The notes below the pieces were generated by a model, which worked only from the letters and a program-made list of their open reading frames with translations, did no database searches and was not told the origin of the DNA. Source: a virus. From it: a DNA stretch of 23,726 nt. Position numbers and translations under genes: made by a program. Below, piece after piece: positions 7,199 to 12,985 of the stretch; position 1 is the stretch's first letter; the number at the start of each line of letters is the position of its first letter. Location of the stretch: the IMG/VR virus record IMGVR_UViG_3300025626_001225, positions 1-23,726 of that record. One strand, 5' to 3'.

Positions 7199-7745
7199 TT
7201 TTCTCACACAATAAATTCATATGTACTACACATGCCATTGCATAAGAAATAGCATGTGCTTTTTTAAAGTAGTAACCTTCCTCAGGCTTCTTCCAAACTT
7301 CTTGGAATATCGTTTGCCATGTTTCGTTGGCAAGATGCCTCTTTGCAGGCCGTATTATCGCTAGTGTAGCTGCTAATTGTTTTACCGATGTAGGCTTCAA
7401 TTGCTGCAATAGTGCGCTGTGCCCGTTGAGATGAAAGACTTGCTCGCTGAAGTCTGCGTGTTCCAGTAGTTGCCATAATGGTTCCTTTTCCATTAGTTTA
7501 ATTAAGTGTTCTTCATCCTTAACGTCTTTGTATATGCTTACGTTAAGAAAGTCTAGTTTAAAATAACCTCGATCCTCAGCAGTTTTATAATCAAATGTTG
7601 CAAGATTATTAACAGGGTTATGAGGTATTTCAGTTGCATATATTCCAGAATTATGTTTTTTTTCGCTATTCATTCTAGCAACACGATGGTGTAATCTATT
7701 TAAAACAATCTCTCTGTTTGCAAAGTCTATGTCAATATCAGGCAT
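7188..7745 (-). CDS. Miniature DNA polymerase III alpha (DnaE)-like protein, 185 aa
   Basis: Several motifs line up in order with the C-family polymerase core: PDIDIDF (2-8) matches the PDFDVDF motif carrying two catalytic Asp; HNSGIYATEIP (31-41) matches the HAAGVVI region; RGYFKLDFLN (59-68) matches KFDFLGL, carrying the third Asp; LNGHSALLQQLKP then LAATLAIIRP matches the fingers stretch ending in ALYRP; KKAHAISYA (161-169) matches the HAAAYA motif. A real DnaE exceeds 1,000 residues, and here the PHP, thumb, OB and tau-binding parts are absent. Whether it polymerises, binds primer ends or regulates the host polymerase is unknown. It starts in a TAATG overlap with the radical SAM gene. I recall similar short proteins in T4-like cyanophages, but none with a shown function. 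Confidence 0.7.
   Translation of the reverse strand: MPDIDIDFANREIVLNRLHHRVARMNSEKKHNSGIYATEIPHNPVNNLATFDYKTAEDRGYFKLDFLNVSIYKDVKDEEHLIKLMEKEPLWQLLEHADFSEQVFHLNGHSALLQQLKPTSVKQLAATLAIIRPAKRHLANETWQTIFQEVWKKPEEGYYFKKAHAISYAMACVVHMNLLCEKIIS
7229..7265 (+). terminator. Possible rho-independent terminator after the plus-strand gene
   Basis: A 7-bp stem, CACATGC (7229-7235) and GCATGTG (7252-7258), with a 16-nt loop is followed by C and six T residues. It lies 30 nt past the plus-strand stop, inside the coding region of the opposite-strand gene. The stem is short and the loop long, so it may be fortuitous. Confidence 0.35.
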
Positions 7746-7762
7746 TATAAATTACTTTCTTT
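7726..7762. repeat. 37-bp direct repeat, left copy
   Basis: A perfect 37-bp match to 8867-8903, 1,141 bp apart. On the minus strand this copy covers the end of the radical SAM gene (codons for KESNL and stop) and the first codons of the DnaE-like gene (MPDIDID). Both flanks differ from the other copy immediately outside the repeat. Confidence 0.95.
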
Positions 7763-8851
7763 AATATTTAACAAATAATCTAAATTAGGATTATACAATT
7801 TCCAATGTTCTTTTCTTATATCATTTAGCTGCCGGTCGTGCTTGACAAATAATTTGTAGTTACCTTCTTTAGAAAGTTCTTTGATCATCACTTTAAAAAT
7901 ATCCTGAGTATCTATGTTCTTATATAAATTATCAATAATGATTTGTTTTATGTGAGCAGGTAGATTTCGAGGCATCATATAATCAGGACCGTCTATCAAT
8001 ACATATTTTTGTTTTAAATCTCTGTCTTTACAATAATTTATAAGATCTAATAAAACATTACAATTATATATACTTGCTACGCTATGAACATACAGATGGT
8101 ATTTTCTACGTTGAAACCAATCAATTGTTTGAGTAGTTTGTTTCCAGGATGTTCCTTTACGCAAAAATTCATTTAGCTTACCATAACTGTCAATACTTAA
8201 AGTAATACTAACTTTCTTACACTGTTTTAATAGATTGTGTAATTTACTATTAGGTATCACTGTAGTATTAGTTGATATTGAAAATTGTAGATTTGTTAAA
8301 TCACACTGTTCTAATATTTTAATTAATTTTTCCTGTTCTAATAATGGTTCGCCACCTAATAATTTAAGATATTTTAATTTACTAAAATCTCCGTTTTCGA
8401 CAAAAGGATTTACAACTATACCTTTAGGTATGTCAAATGGATAATTCATTTTTTTAGCATCACTGTACCATTGTGAGCTTAATGCAGGGCCGCACATTCT
8501 ACATTTGTTATTACATGTATTGCTTATACTTAGATCAATATAAGTTAGTTCAGGAGTTGTATTATCTTCAAAACTATTTAATCCTAACGTATCTTTATCT
8601 TTGTAAAATTGCGTTCTAAGACTAGATCCTTTTGTTTCTTCGTCTTGATAACAATAAGAACATCCACTTACATACTCGTCATTAGACATTTTGTTTCGCA
8701 AGTTTTGCATGTAAGGATGATTAAAAGGATCTGGATGAAAAATATTTAAATCATCAGGCACATCTTCCCATCTATAGATACAACAAGGAACTATTTTACC
8801 ATCAGGACGAACAGCCATATGATTGAAAGGTAACAAGCATGTATATTTCAT
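7745..8851 (-). CDS. Radical SAM protein (twitch/SPASM-type cysteines)
   Basis: Radical SAM enzyme that would reductively cleave SAM to a 5'-deoxyadenosyl radical. The cluster motif is CNNKCRMC preceded by NT: Cys113, Cys117, Cys120 (CxxxCxxC). GGEPLL (166-171) is the SAM-binding GGEP motif. Additional cysteines (Cys23/Cys24 in PCCIYRW, Cys64/Cys67 in CSYC) lie before the core and suggest a second cluster or zinc site of the twitch type. It has 368 residues; the substrate is unknown. The gene is bracketed by 37-bp direct repeats, and its C-terminal residues (KESNL) are identical to those of the gene upstream because they lie inside the repeat, so it looks like a cassette inserted between two older phage genes. 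A GGA 9-10 nt before the ATG may serve as ribosome site. Confidence 0.9.
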   Translation of the reverse strand: MKYTCLLPFNHMAVRPDGKIVPCCIYRWEDVPDDLNIFHPDPFNHPYMQNLRNKMSNDEYVSGCSYCYQDEETKGSSLRTQFYKDKDTLGLNSFEDNTTPELTYIDLSISNTCNNKCRMCGPALSSQWYSDAKKMNYPFDIPKGIVVNPFVENGDFSKLKYLKLLGGEPLLEQEKLIKILEQCDLTNLQFSISTNTTVIPNSKLHNLLKQCKKVSITLSIDSYGKLNEFLRKGTSWKQTTQTIDWFQRRKYHLYVHSVASIYNCNVLLDLINYCKDRDLKQKYVLIDGPDYMMPRNLPAHIKQIIIDNLYKNIDTQDIFKVMIKELSKEGNYKLFVKHDRQLNDIRKEHWKLYNPNLDYLLNIKESNL

Positions 8852-8853
8852 TT

Positions 8854-8886
8854 TTAATTTTCCAGATCTATGTCAATATCAGGCAT
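8854..8886 (-). pseudogene. Vestigial start of the DnaE-like gene (10 codons, MPDIDIDLEN)
   Basis: Immediately after the zinc-finger gene, a TAATG overlap opens a 10-codon frame whose first seven codons equal those of the DnaE-like gene, then diverges (LEN) and stops 2 nt before the radical SAM ATG. It lies in the right copy of the 37-bp repeat. It is best read as the cut-off original 5' end left by insertion of the radical SAM gene. It may still couple translation to that gene. Confidence 0.7.
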
Positions 8887-8903
8887 TATAAATTACTTTC
8901 TTT
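8867..8903. repeat. 37-bp direct repeat, right copy
   Basis: Perfect copy of 7726-7762. On the minus strand it spans the end of the zinc-finger gene (KESNL and stop) and the start of the vestigial frame. Recombination between the copies would remove the radical SAM gene exactly and restore the order zinc-finger gene, then DnaE-like gene with a TAATG junction. Confidence 0.95.
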
Positions 8904-9632
8904 TGCTACGTCTTTTACTAATGCTACATCATTACGTTGTCTTTTAAATCTAAGTGACCAATGTTCTGGATCTAAAATATGATAAATCATTGTTAATTGT
9001 TCTTCATTAAATTTACTAAGCATATCTTTTCCGCTTTTACAATTTAACACTAACCAAGGACTGACCTTTCCGTCTTTAATGTGCCACACAGCTCTATTTA
9101 AACTTACATGTTCAAAGTAATGATTCCACGGTGCAGGCTCATTTTCGTCTGCCCATTCCATCATAGTTTTTACGCTACGTTCTAATGCTGTAGTAACATC
9201 CTCTTTCTTTATTAATTCAATTGCATACTTTTCGTACATCTCATCTTTGCACCAATGATCTAATTTAACACCACTAGTAACAACGTAGTCAATATATTTT
9301 TCGGGATACAAAGGTTTTACATTACTAAGAAAACTACCAAACTTTACAAATGCATTATAGTAAGGACTACTACAAAAATCTTCGTAGGTCTTTTTACTTT
9401 TTATCTGCATTGAAGTTTCATAAAATCTAGTAAATGCATAAAATCCTAATTGCACCCTTTTTTCATCTTTTTGCAATGCTCTGCGTTTCTTTTCGCACAT
9501 ATGGACTGCAAGAGTTTTTTCTCTTGTGTAACCTGTACCGCAGTACTTGCATACATATGGTTTAGAATTTAATGTCAATGTTATGTTCTTCAGCCAAAAG
9601 TTTGAGTTCTTTTTTTGTAAATGTTCCAGCAA
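8886..9632 (-). CDS. Phage protein with N-terminal C2HC zinc finger
   Basis: Residues 27-46 form a zinc finger (Cys28, Cys31, His44, Cys46; VCKYCGTGYTREKTLAVHMC). The remaining ~200 residues have many Trp/Tyr and charged residues and no recognised domain. It resembles a conserved zinc-finger protein of T4-like cyanophages; DNA or RNA binding is inferred. No ATG fits: the start given is TTG at 9632, with GAGG 9 nt upstream but a 71-nt overlap with the previous gene. TTG at 9578 is an alternative that leaves the finger intact and cuts the overlap to 17 nt. The C-terminus lies within the 37-bp repeat. Confidence 0.8.
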   Translation of the reverse strand: MLEHLQKKNSNFWLKNITLTLNSKPYVCKYCGTGYTREKTLAVHMCEKKRRALQKDEKRVQLGFYAFTRFYETSMQIKSKKTYEDFCSSPYYNAFVKFGSFLSNVKPLYPEKYIDYVVTSGVKLDHWCKDEMYEKYAIELIKKEDVTTALERSVKTMMEWADENEPAPWNHYFEHVSLNRAVWHIKDGKVSPWLVLNCKSGKDMLSKFNEEQLTMIYHILDPEHWSLRFKRQRNDVALVKDVAKESNL

Positions 9633-10014
9633 GTAATTCTACCTCATCCATTTTCATAGTTGGATTTATTTGTGCTAATAATTTTACAGCTTTATTATTA
9701 TCATTTGTTTTCTTTTTAAACCCTTGCCAAGGATGAAATTCTATCTTGCCTGTGTTTCCGCTCATGCACAATAATTGCCATTGTAATTTAGGATGCTTAC
9801 TTACTTCCATATAATTTTTATTGTAGTATTCGTTAGTTTTAAAAACAGCCATTGCTTGTTTTTCAAAATTACCTTTTACACTAGATACATATCTATTTAG
9901 TAACCAAAAACTCACTTGCTTGCGTTCTTCATCTGAAAAATCATTCCATACATCCTTAGCACCTAAGTCTATTGCTGCTAAGATGTCCTTTATTGGAAGT
10001 TTTTGTTGTGCCAT
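9562..10014 (-). CDS. Conserved-looking T4-like phage protein, 150 aa
   Basis: The protein begins MAQQKLPIKDILAAIDLG. It looks mostly helical, with a Trp-containing central part (NDFSDEERKQVSFWLLNRY, then HPKLQWQLLCM) and a C-terminal segment like a short SAP-type or helix-hairpin-helix fold (AGTFTKKELKLLAEEHNIDI). Similar hypothetical proteins occur in T4-like marine phages; no function is known to me. It overlaps the kdsB-like gene upstream by 25 nt and the zinc-finger gene downstream, so it belongs to the same operon. The C-terminal segment might bind DNA (weak inference). Confidence 0.75.
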   Translation of the reverse strand: MAQQKLPIKDILAAIDLGAKDVWNDFSDEERKQVSFWLLNRYVSSVKGNFEKQAMAVFKTNEYYNKNYMEVSKHPKLQWQLLCMSGNTGKIEFHPWQGFKKKTNDNNKAVKLLAQINPTMKMDEVELLAGTFTKKELKLLAEEHNIDIKF

Positions 10015-10670
10015 GTATCTAAATCCTCAGGTGTGTTAATCTCTACTCCATTAAAGTATACACTCAAACAGCCGACTTGCCAACCGTTTTTTAACCAGCG
10101 TAGTTGTTCAAGTTTTTCTACATGTTCTTCTTTTGATACTTGTAGGTGCGGATATGCTCGTAGTGCATCTTTGCGATATCCATATACTCCCAAGTGCCAA
10201 TCGCCGTAGCCAGTCATACCTCTACCAAACCATAGTGCTTGATTACCTGCACGTACCATCTTAACACTGTTAGGGTTGTTCTGTTCTTCTTCGGGCATTT
10301 CGGTGTACACTGTACTTACTTCGTATTGATTAAGACTAACTATGCACTTATGAATCATGTCAACTGTTACATCGGGCATGTCTCCTTGTACGTTAACAAA
10401 CTGATCGTAGTCGTCAAGTGTGCGCATTTCTACAGCGCCTGCGCATCTTTCTGTACCGTTTTCATAATCGGCTAAATCCATAATGCATCTACTAGCACCC
10501 ATCATATTATATATTTCTTGATGATCAGTAAGCACATATGTTGGTAGATTAGACGCTGTACAAGCGTCATACACACGTTGTATCATAGGTACACCATCTA
10601 ACATACATAGTGGCTTACCTGGGTAGCGTGTGCTACCGTAACGTGCAGGGATTAGTATTGCTGTTTTCAT
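9990..10670 (-). CDS. kdsB: CMP-KDO synthetase-like cytidylyltransferase (KdsB-like)
   Basis: Predicted to activate KDO (3-deoxy-manno-octulosonate) with CTP to CMP-KDO. Motifs over 226 residues: IPARYGSTRYPGKPL (7-21) is the nucleotide-binding loop; NVQGDMPDV (93-101) holds metal ligand Asp97; HLGVYGYRKDAL (159-170) and EKLEQLRWLKNGW (185-197) match the sugar-binding and dimer parts; INTPEDLD (211-218) matches the C-terminal metal motif. Start chosen at the ATG overlapping the upstream TGA (ATGA); an upstream TTG frame would add 16 unrelated residues. Oddities: Met for Glu in GDEP, and Asn212 where bacterial KdsB has a metal-binding Asp, so activity or substrate may differ. Its neighbour kdsA supports a KDO pathway. 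A related CMP-sugar is possible. Confidence 0.85.
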   Translation of the reverse strand: MKTAILIPARYGSTRYPGKPLCMLDGVPMIQRVYDACTASNLPTYVLTDHQEIYNMMGASRCIMDLADYENGTERCAGAVEMRTLDDYDQFVNVQGDMPDVTVDMIHKCIVSLNQYEVSTVYTEMPEEEQNNPNSVKMVRAGNQALWFGRGMTGYGDWHLGVYGYRKDALRAYPHLQVSKEEHVEKLEQLRWLKNGWQVGCLSVYFNGVEINTPEDLDTWHNKNFQ

Positions 10671-10825
10671 CCAAATACTACCAGTAAAATTATTACAAGT
10701 ATTATACCGCCTAGCCAATTGTTGTTGCCTGTTAGTCCTTTGCTCTTAGCGCAGTCATAACAGTAGCGAAACTTCTTTGGCGTCTTATTGCTACAAAAAA
10801 AGGCATCACATGTTTTCTTACTCAT
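10667..10825 (-). CDS. Small zinc-ribbon, single-pass membrane protein, 52 aa
   Basis: A 52-codon frame directly follows the kdsA stop (TAAATG) and ends in an ATGA overlap with kdsB. Residues 1-30 hold four cysteines in two pairs (Cys6, Cys11, Cys22, Cys25; CYDC) with many lysines, suggesting a zinc ribbon. Residues 37-51 (WLGGIILVIILLVVF) are one transmembrane segment at the C-terminus. The predicted layout is a cytoplasmic metal-binding head on a tail anchor. Function unknown; the position between the two KDO genes could be chance. Gapless fit and a coherent design argue for a real gene. Confidence 0.75.
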   Translation of the reverse strand: MSKKTCDAFFCSNKTPKKFRYCYDCAKSKGLTGNNNWLGGIILVIILLVVFG

Positions 10826-11638
10826 TTAACAATCCTCAAAGTTTCTATCAATAGTTGTTATTTCTTGTATTGTATATTGATGTGCAATAATATCTCTAAC
10901 AACTTTTTCAAAGTCATCTAGTCTAAGCATATTTGGACCATCGCTAGGTGCGTTGTCTGGGTCAGCGTGTACTTCTAAAAAGAAATTTGTAACGCCCAAA
11001 GCACTTGCAGCACGTGATAAGCCTGGTACATAATTACGATTGCCACCACTACTAGTGCCATTGCCTCCGGGCTTTTGAACACTGTGGGTAGCGTCCAAGA
11101 CCACAGGTACATCATAGGACTCAAGCATATACTGAATGCCAGTAAAGTCAACAACAAGAGTATTATAACCAAAACTTGTACCTCTCTCAGTTATCCAGAC
11201 TTCGCGAGCGTCTGCACACTTACTTAGCACTCCTGCCATGTCCCACGGTGCAAGGAACTGGCCTTTCTTGATGTTAACAATCTTATCTGTAGCACAAGCT
11301 GCTTGAATAAGATCTGTTTGTCTACACAAGAACGCAGGAATTTGATAGACATCAACTGCATCCTTAAACTGTCGTTCAATACGTCTAACTTGTACAGCAT
11401 CATGTACATCTGTTAGAGTCTTTACACCCAGTGTAACTTTAAGTGCAAGAAAATCTGTGAGTGTTGCATCTATGCCCATGCCACGTTTACCACTGGCACT
11501 TGTACGGTTGGCTTTGTCAAAACTTGCTTTGAAGTAATATTCAATGCCATACTTGTCGCACACACGTTTGCACTCTTTAGCAATCTCTGCACTCTGTGCT
11601 AGACCTTCATGTTGACATGGTCCTGCAATAATTCTCAT
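10826..11638 (-). CDS. kdsA: KDO-8-phosphate synthase (KdsA), metal-dependent type
   Basis: Condenses phosphoenolpyruvate with arabinose-5-phosphate to KDO-8-phosphate, the first committed step of KDO synthesis. The 270-residue TIM-barrel protein shows IAGPC (4-8), KASFDKANR (37-45), IPAFLCRQTDL (100-110), KKGQFLAPWDM (124-134), TERGTSFGYN (150-159) and DATHSVQKPGG (182-192). The four metal ligands of the metal-dependent class (Aquifex-like) are present: Cys8, His185, Glu222, Asp233. This start is chosen because its ATG overlaps the metK stop (TAATG); an upstream extension of 7 residues is possible. No KDO-8-P phosphatase or A5P isomerase is seen, so host enzymes would have to supply these steps. 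Confidence 0.95.
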   Translation of the reverse strand: MRIIAGPCQHEGLAQSAEIAKECKRVCDKYGIEYYFKASFDKANRTSASGKRGMGIDATLTDFLALKVTLGVKTLTDVHDAVQVRRIERQFKDAVDVYQIPAFLCRQTDLIQAACATDKIVNIKKGQFLAPWDMAGVLSKCADAREVWITERGTSFGYNTLVVDFTGIQYMLESYDVPVVLDATHSVQKPGGNGTSSGGNRNYVPGLSRAASALGVTNFFLEVHADPDNAPSDGPNMLRLDDFEKVVRDIIAHQYTIQEITTIDRNFEDC

Positions 11639-12732
11639 TACCATCCAATCCTTTCCCATGGTACATCTTTGTTACCAAAGTGTCCGTACGTACAATTGTT
11701 ACTATAATTATAAAAGTTAAACATATCAAATCTATCAATTATACCTTTAGGTGTTAAATCAATTTCTTTTTCAATAAATTTTTGTATTGACTTATCATGA
11801 CCATTGCTATGAACGTAAATGCTTGTTGGCTGTTTAACACCAATGGCGTAACTTAATTGAATATTACACCAATCGGCCATATTGTCTGCTACAACATTTT
11901 TGGCTAGCCACCGTGCCATGTATGCTGCACTCCTGTCAACCTTAGTAGGATCTTTACCACTAAAAGCACCACCCCCGTGAGGAGCAAAGCCACCATAAGT
12001 ATCAACGATAATTTTACGACCAGTAACTCCTGCGTCACCATCAGGACCACCAATAACAAAATTACCAGTAGGATTAAGATGCCATATAGTATCATCATCA
12101 ATTAAATCTCCAAACGCTGTATATGCTGCCCTACGACTTAGTCTTTGAGCTTCTTTAATTTCGCCTTCTGTATGTTGTGTACTTACAACAACTTGATCAA
12201 TACGTTTAGGAACGCCACCTTCGTATTCAACACTTACTTGAGACTTTGCATCAGGGCCTAGTTTCGTAGTACCTTCACCTGATACACGTTCGTCTTTTAA
12301 ATTTTTTAGTAATTCGTGTGCATAATAGATAGGTGCTGGTAAGTATGCATCGTTGTCGTTACATGCATACCCAAACATAATACCTTGATCGCCTGCACCA
12401 AAGTCATCTGTACCTAATGCAATATCGGTACTTTGTGAATGAATTTCATTATAAATGTTTAGTTTATCCCAATGAAACCCTTCTTGTTCATACCCAATCT
12501 CTTTAACTTTGTTGCGTACAATTTCTTTAACTTCTTCTTTGCTTACGTTAAAGTTTTTTACTTCGCCCGCCAATGTTACGTGATTGGTAGTTACAAGTGT
12601 TTCAACAGCAACACGAGTAGTCTCGTCTCCTGCTTTTAGTCCAGCATCAACAAGTGCATCCGAGATTTGGTCTGCTACTTTATCTGGGTGACCGTTACTA
12701 ACACTCTCGCTGGTAAAAATATAATTATTCAT
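11638..12732 (-). CDS. metK: S-adenosylmethionine synthetase (MetK)
   Basis: Makes SAM from ATP and methionine in the cytoplasm. The 364 residues are close to full length (about 384 in E. coli). Diagnostic motifs are intact: GHPDK (14-18), GAGDQG (112-117), and the P-loop-like GGGAFSGKDPTKVDRSAAY (253-271). It begins inside the last codons of the 86-residue gene (8-nt overlap) and ends in a TAATG overlap with kdsA. In this window SAM would feed the radical SAM enzyme and two FkbM methyltransferases; relief of host SAM limitation during infection is another reading (inference). Confidence 0.96.
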   Translation of the reverse strand: MNNYIFTSESVSNGHPDKVADQISDALVDAGLKAGDETTRVAVETLVTTNHVTLAGEVKNFNVSKEEVKEIVRNKVKEIGYEQEGFHWDKLNIYNEIHSQSTDIALGTDDFGAGDQGIMFGYACNDNDAYLPAPIYYAHELLKNLKDERVSGEGTTKLGPDAKSQVSVEYEGGVPKRIDQVVVSTQHTEGEIKEAQRLSRRAAYTAFGDLIDDDTIWHLNPTGNFVIGGPDGDAGVTGRKIIVDTYGGFAPHGGGAFSGKDPTKVDRSAAYMARWLAKNVVADNMADWCNIQLSYAIGVKQPTSIYVHSNGHDKSIQKFIEKEIDLTPKGIIDRFDMFNFYNYSNNCTYGHFGNKDVPWERIGW

Positions 12733-12985
12733 TATTATCCTTTATTATAAAATATGTTGTTACTAACTTATTCATTAGTTTTTTTAGAGTAGAATTAGAT
12801 TCACACATATCACATAGATTTTGCCATTCACTGTAATCAAATAAATGTCCTTGCGCCTTTGCTACTCCTGCAGGGTCGCCGCCAACGATCCAACGAGGTA
12901 TCTCAGGTTTGTCACGATAACGAGCGAACACAACACCGTTGGCCCGCTCGTATATCAATGCTTCTCCCGGAAGGAGTTTACTCAT
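12725..12985 (-). CDS. Conserved-looking T4-like phage protein, 86 aa
   Basis: The protein begins MSKLLPGEALIYERANG and continues with VVFARYRDKPEIPRW and IVGGDPAG. The pattern resembles a short conserved protein of T4-like cyanophages; no function is known to me. It is soluble, with a cysteine pair near residues 58-61 (CDMC). The ATG shares one base with the stop of the transporter gene (TAATG) and an AGGAG-like purine run (GGGAGAAG in reverse order is not seen; AAACTCC is) is not evident, so translation is probably coupled. It overlaps metK by 8 nt. Confidence 0.75.
   Translation of the reverse strand: MSKLLPGEALIYERANGVVFARYRDKPEIPRWIVGGDPAGVAKAQGHLFDYSEWQNLCDMCESNSTLKKLMNKLVTTYFIIKDNNE

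Noticed and set aside
7742-7752. TATAAT overlapping the DnaE-like start codon
   Set aside because: No matching -35 at the right distance, and the gene is coupled by TAATG to its upstream neighbour; the sequence is part of the 37-bp repeat.
7745-8851. Radical SAM gene as QueE (7-carboxy-7-deazaguanine synthase)
   Set aside because: Although a queuosine-type transporter is in the same operon, the protein has a CxxxCxxC core with additional N-terminal cysteines and a length of 368, unlike the compact QueE, and no other Que gene is present.
10671-10718. Extension of the KdsB-like protein to an upstream TTG
   Set aside because: The additional 16 residues do not resemble KdsB, and the region is coded in another frame by the 52-residue membrane protein.
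11904-12101. Minus-strand frame very rich in Leu and Val, looks like a membrane protein
   Set aside because: It is out of frame within the intact metK gene and has no fitting start context.
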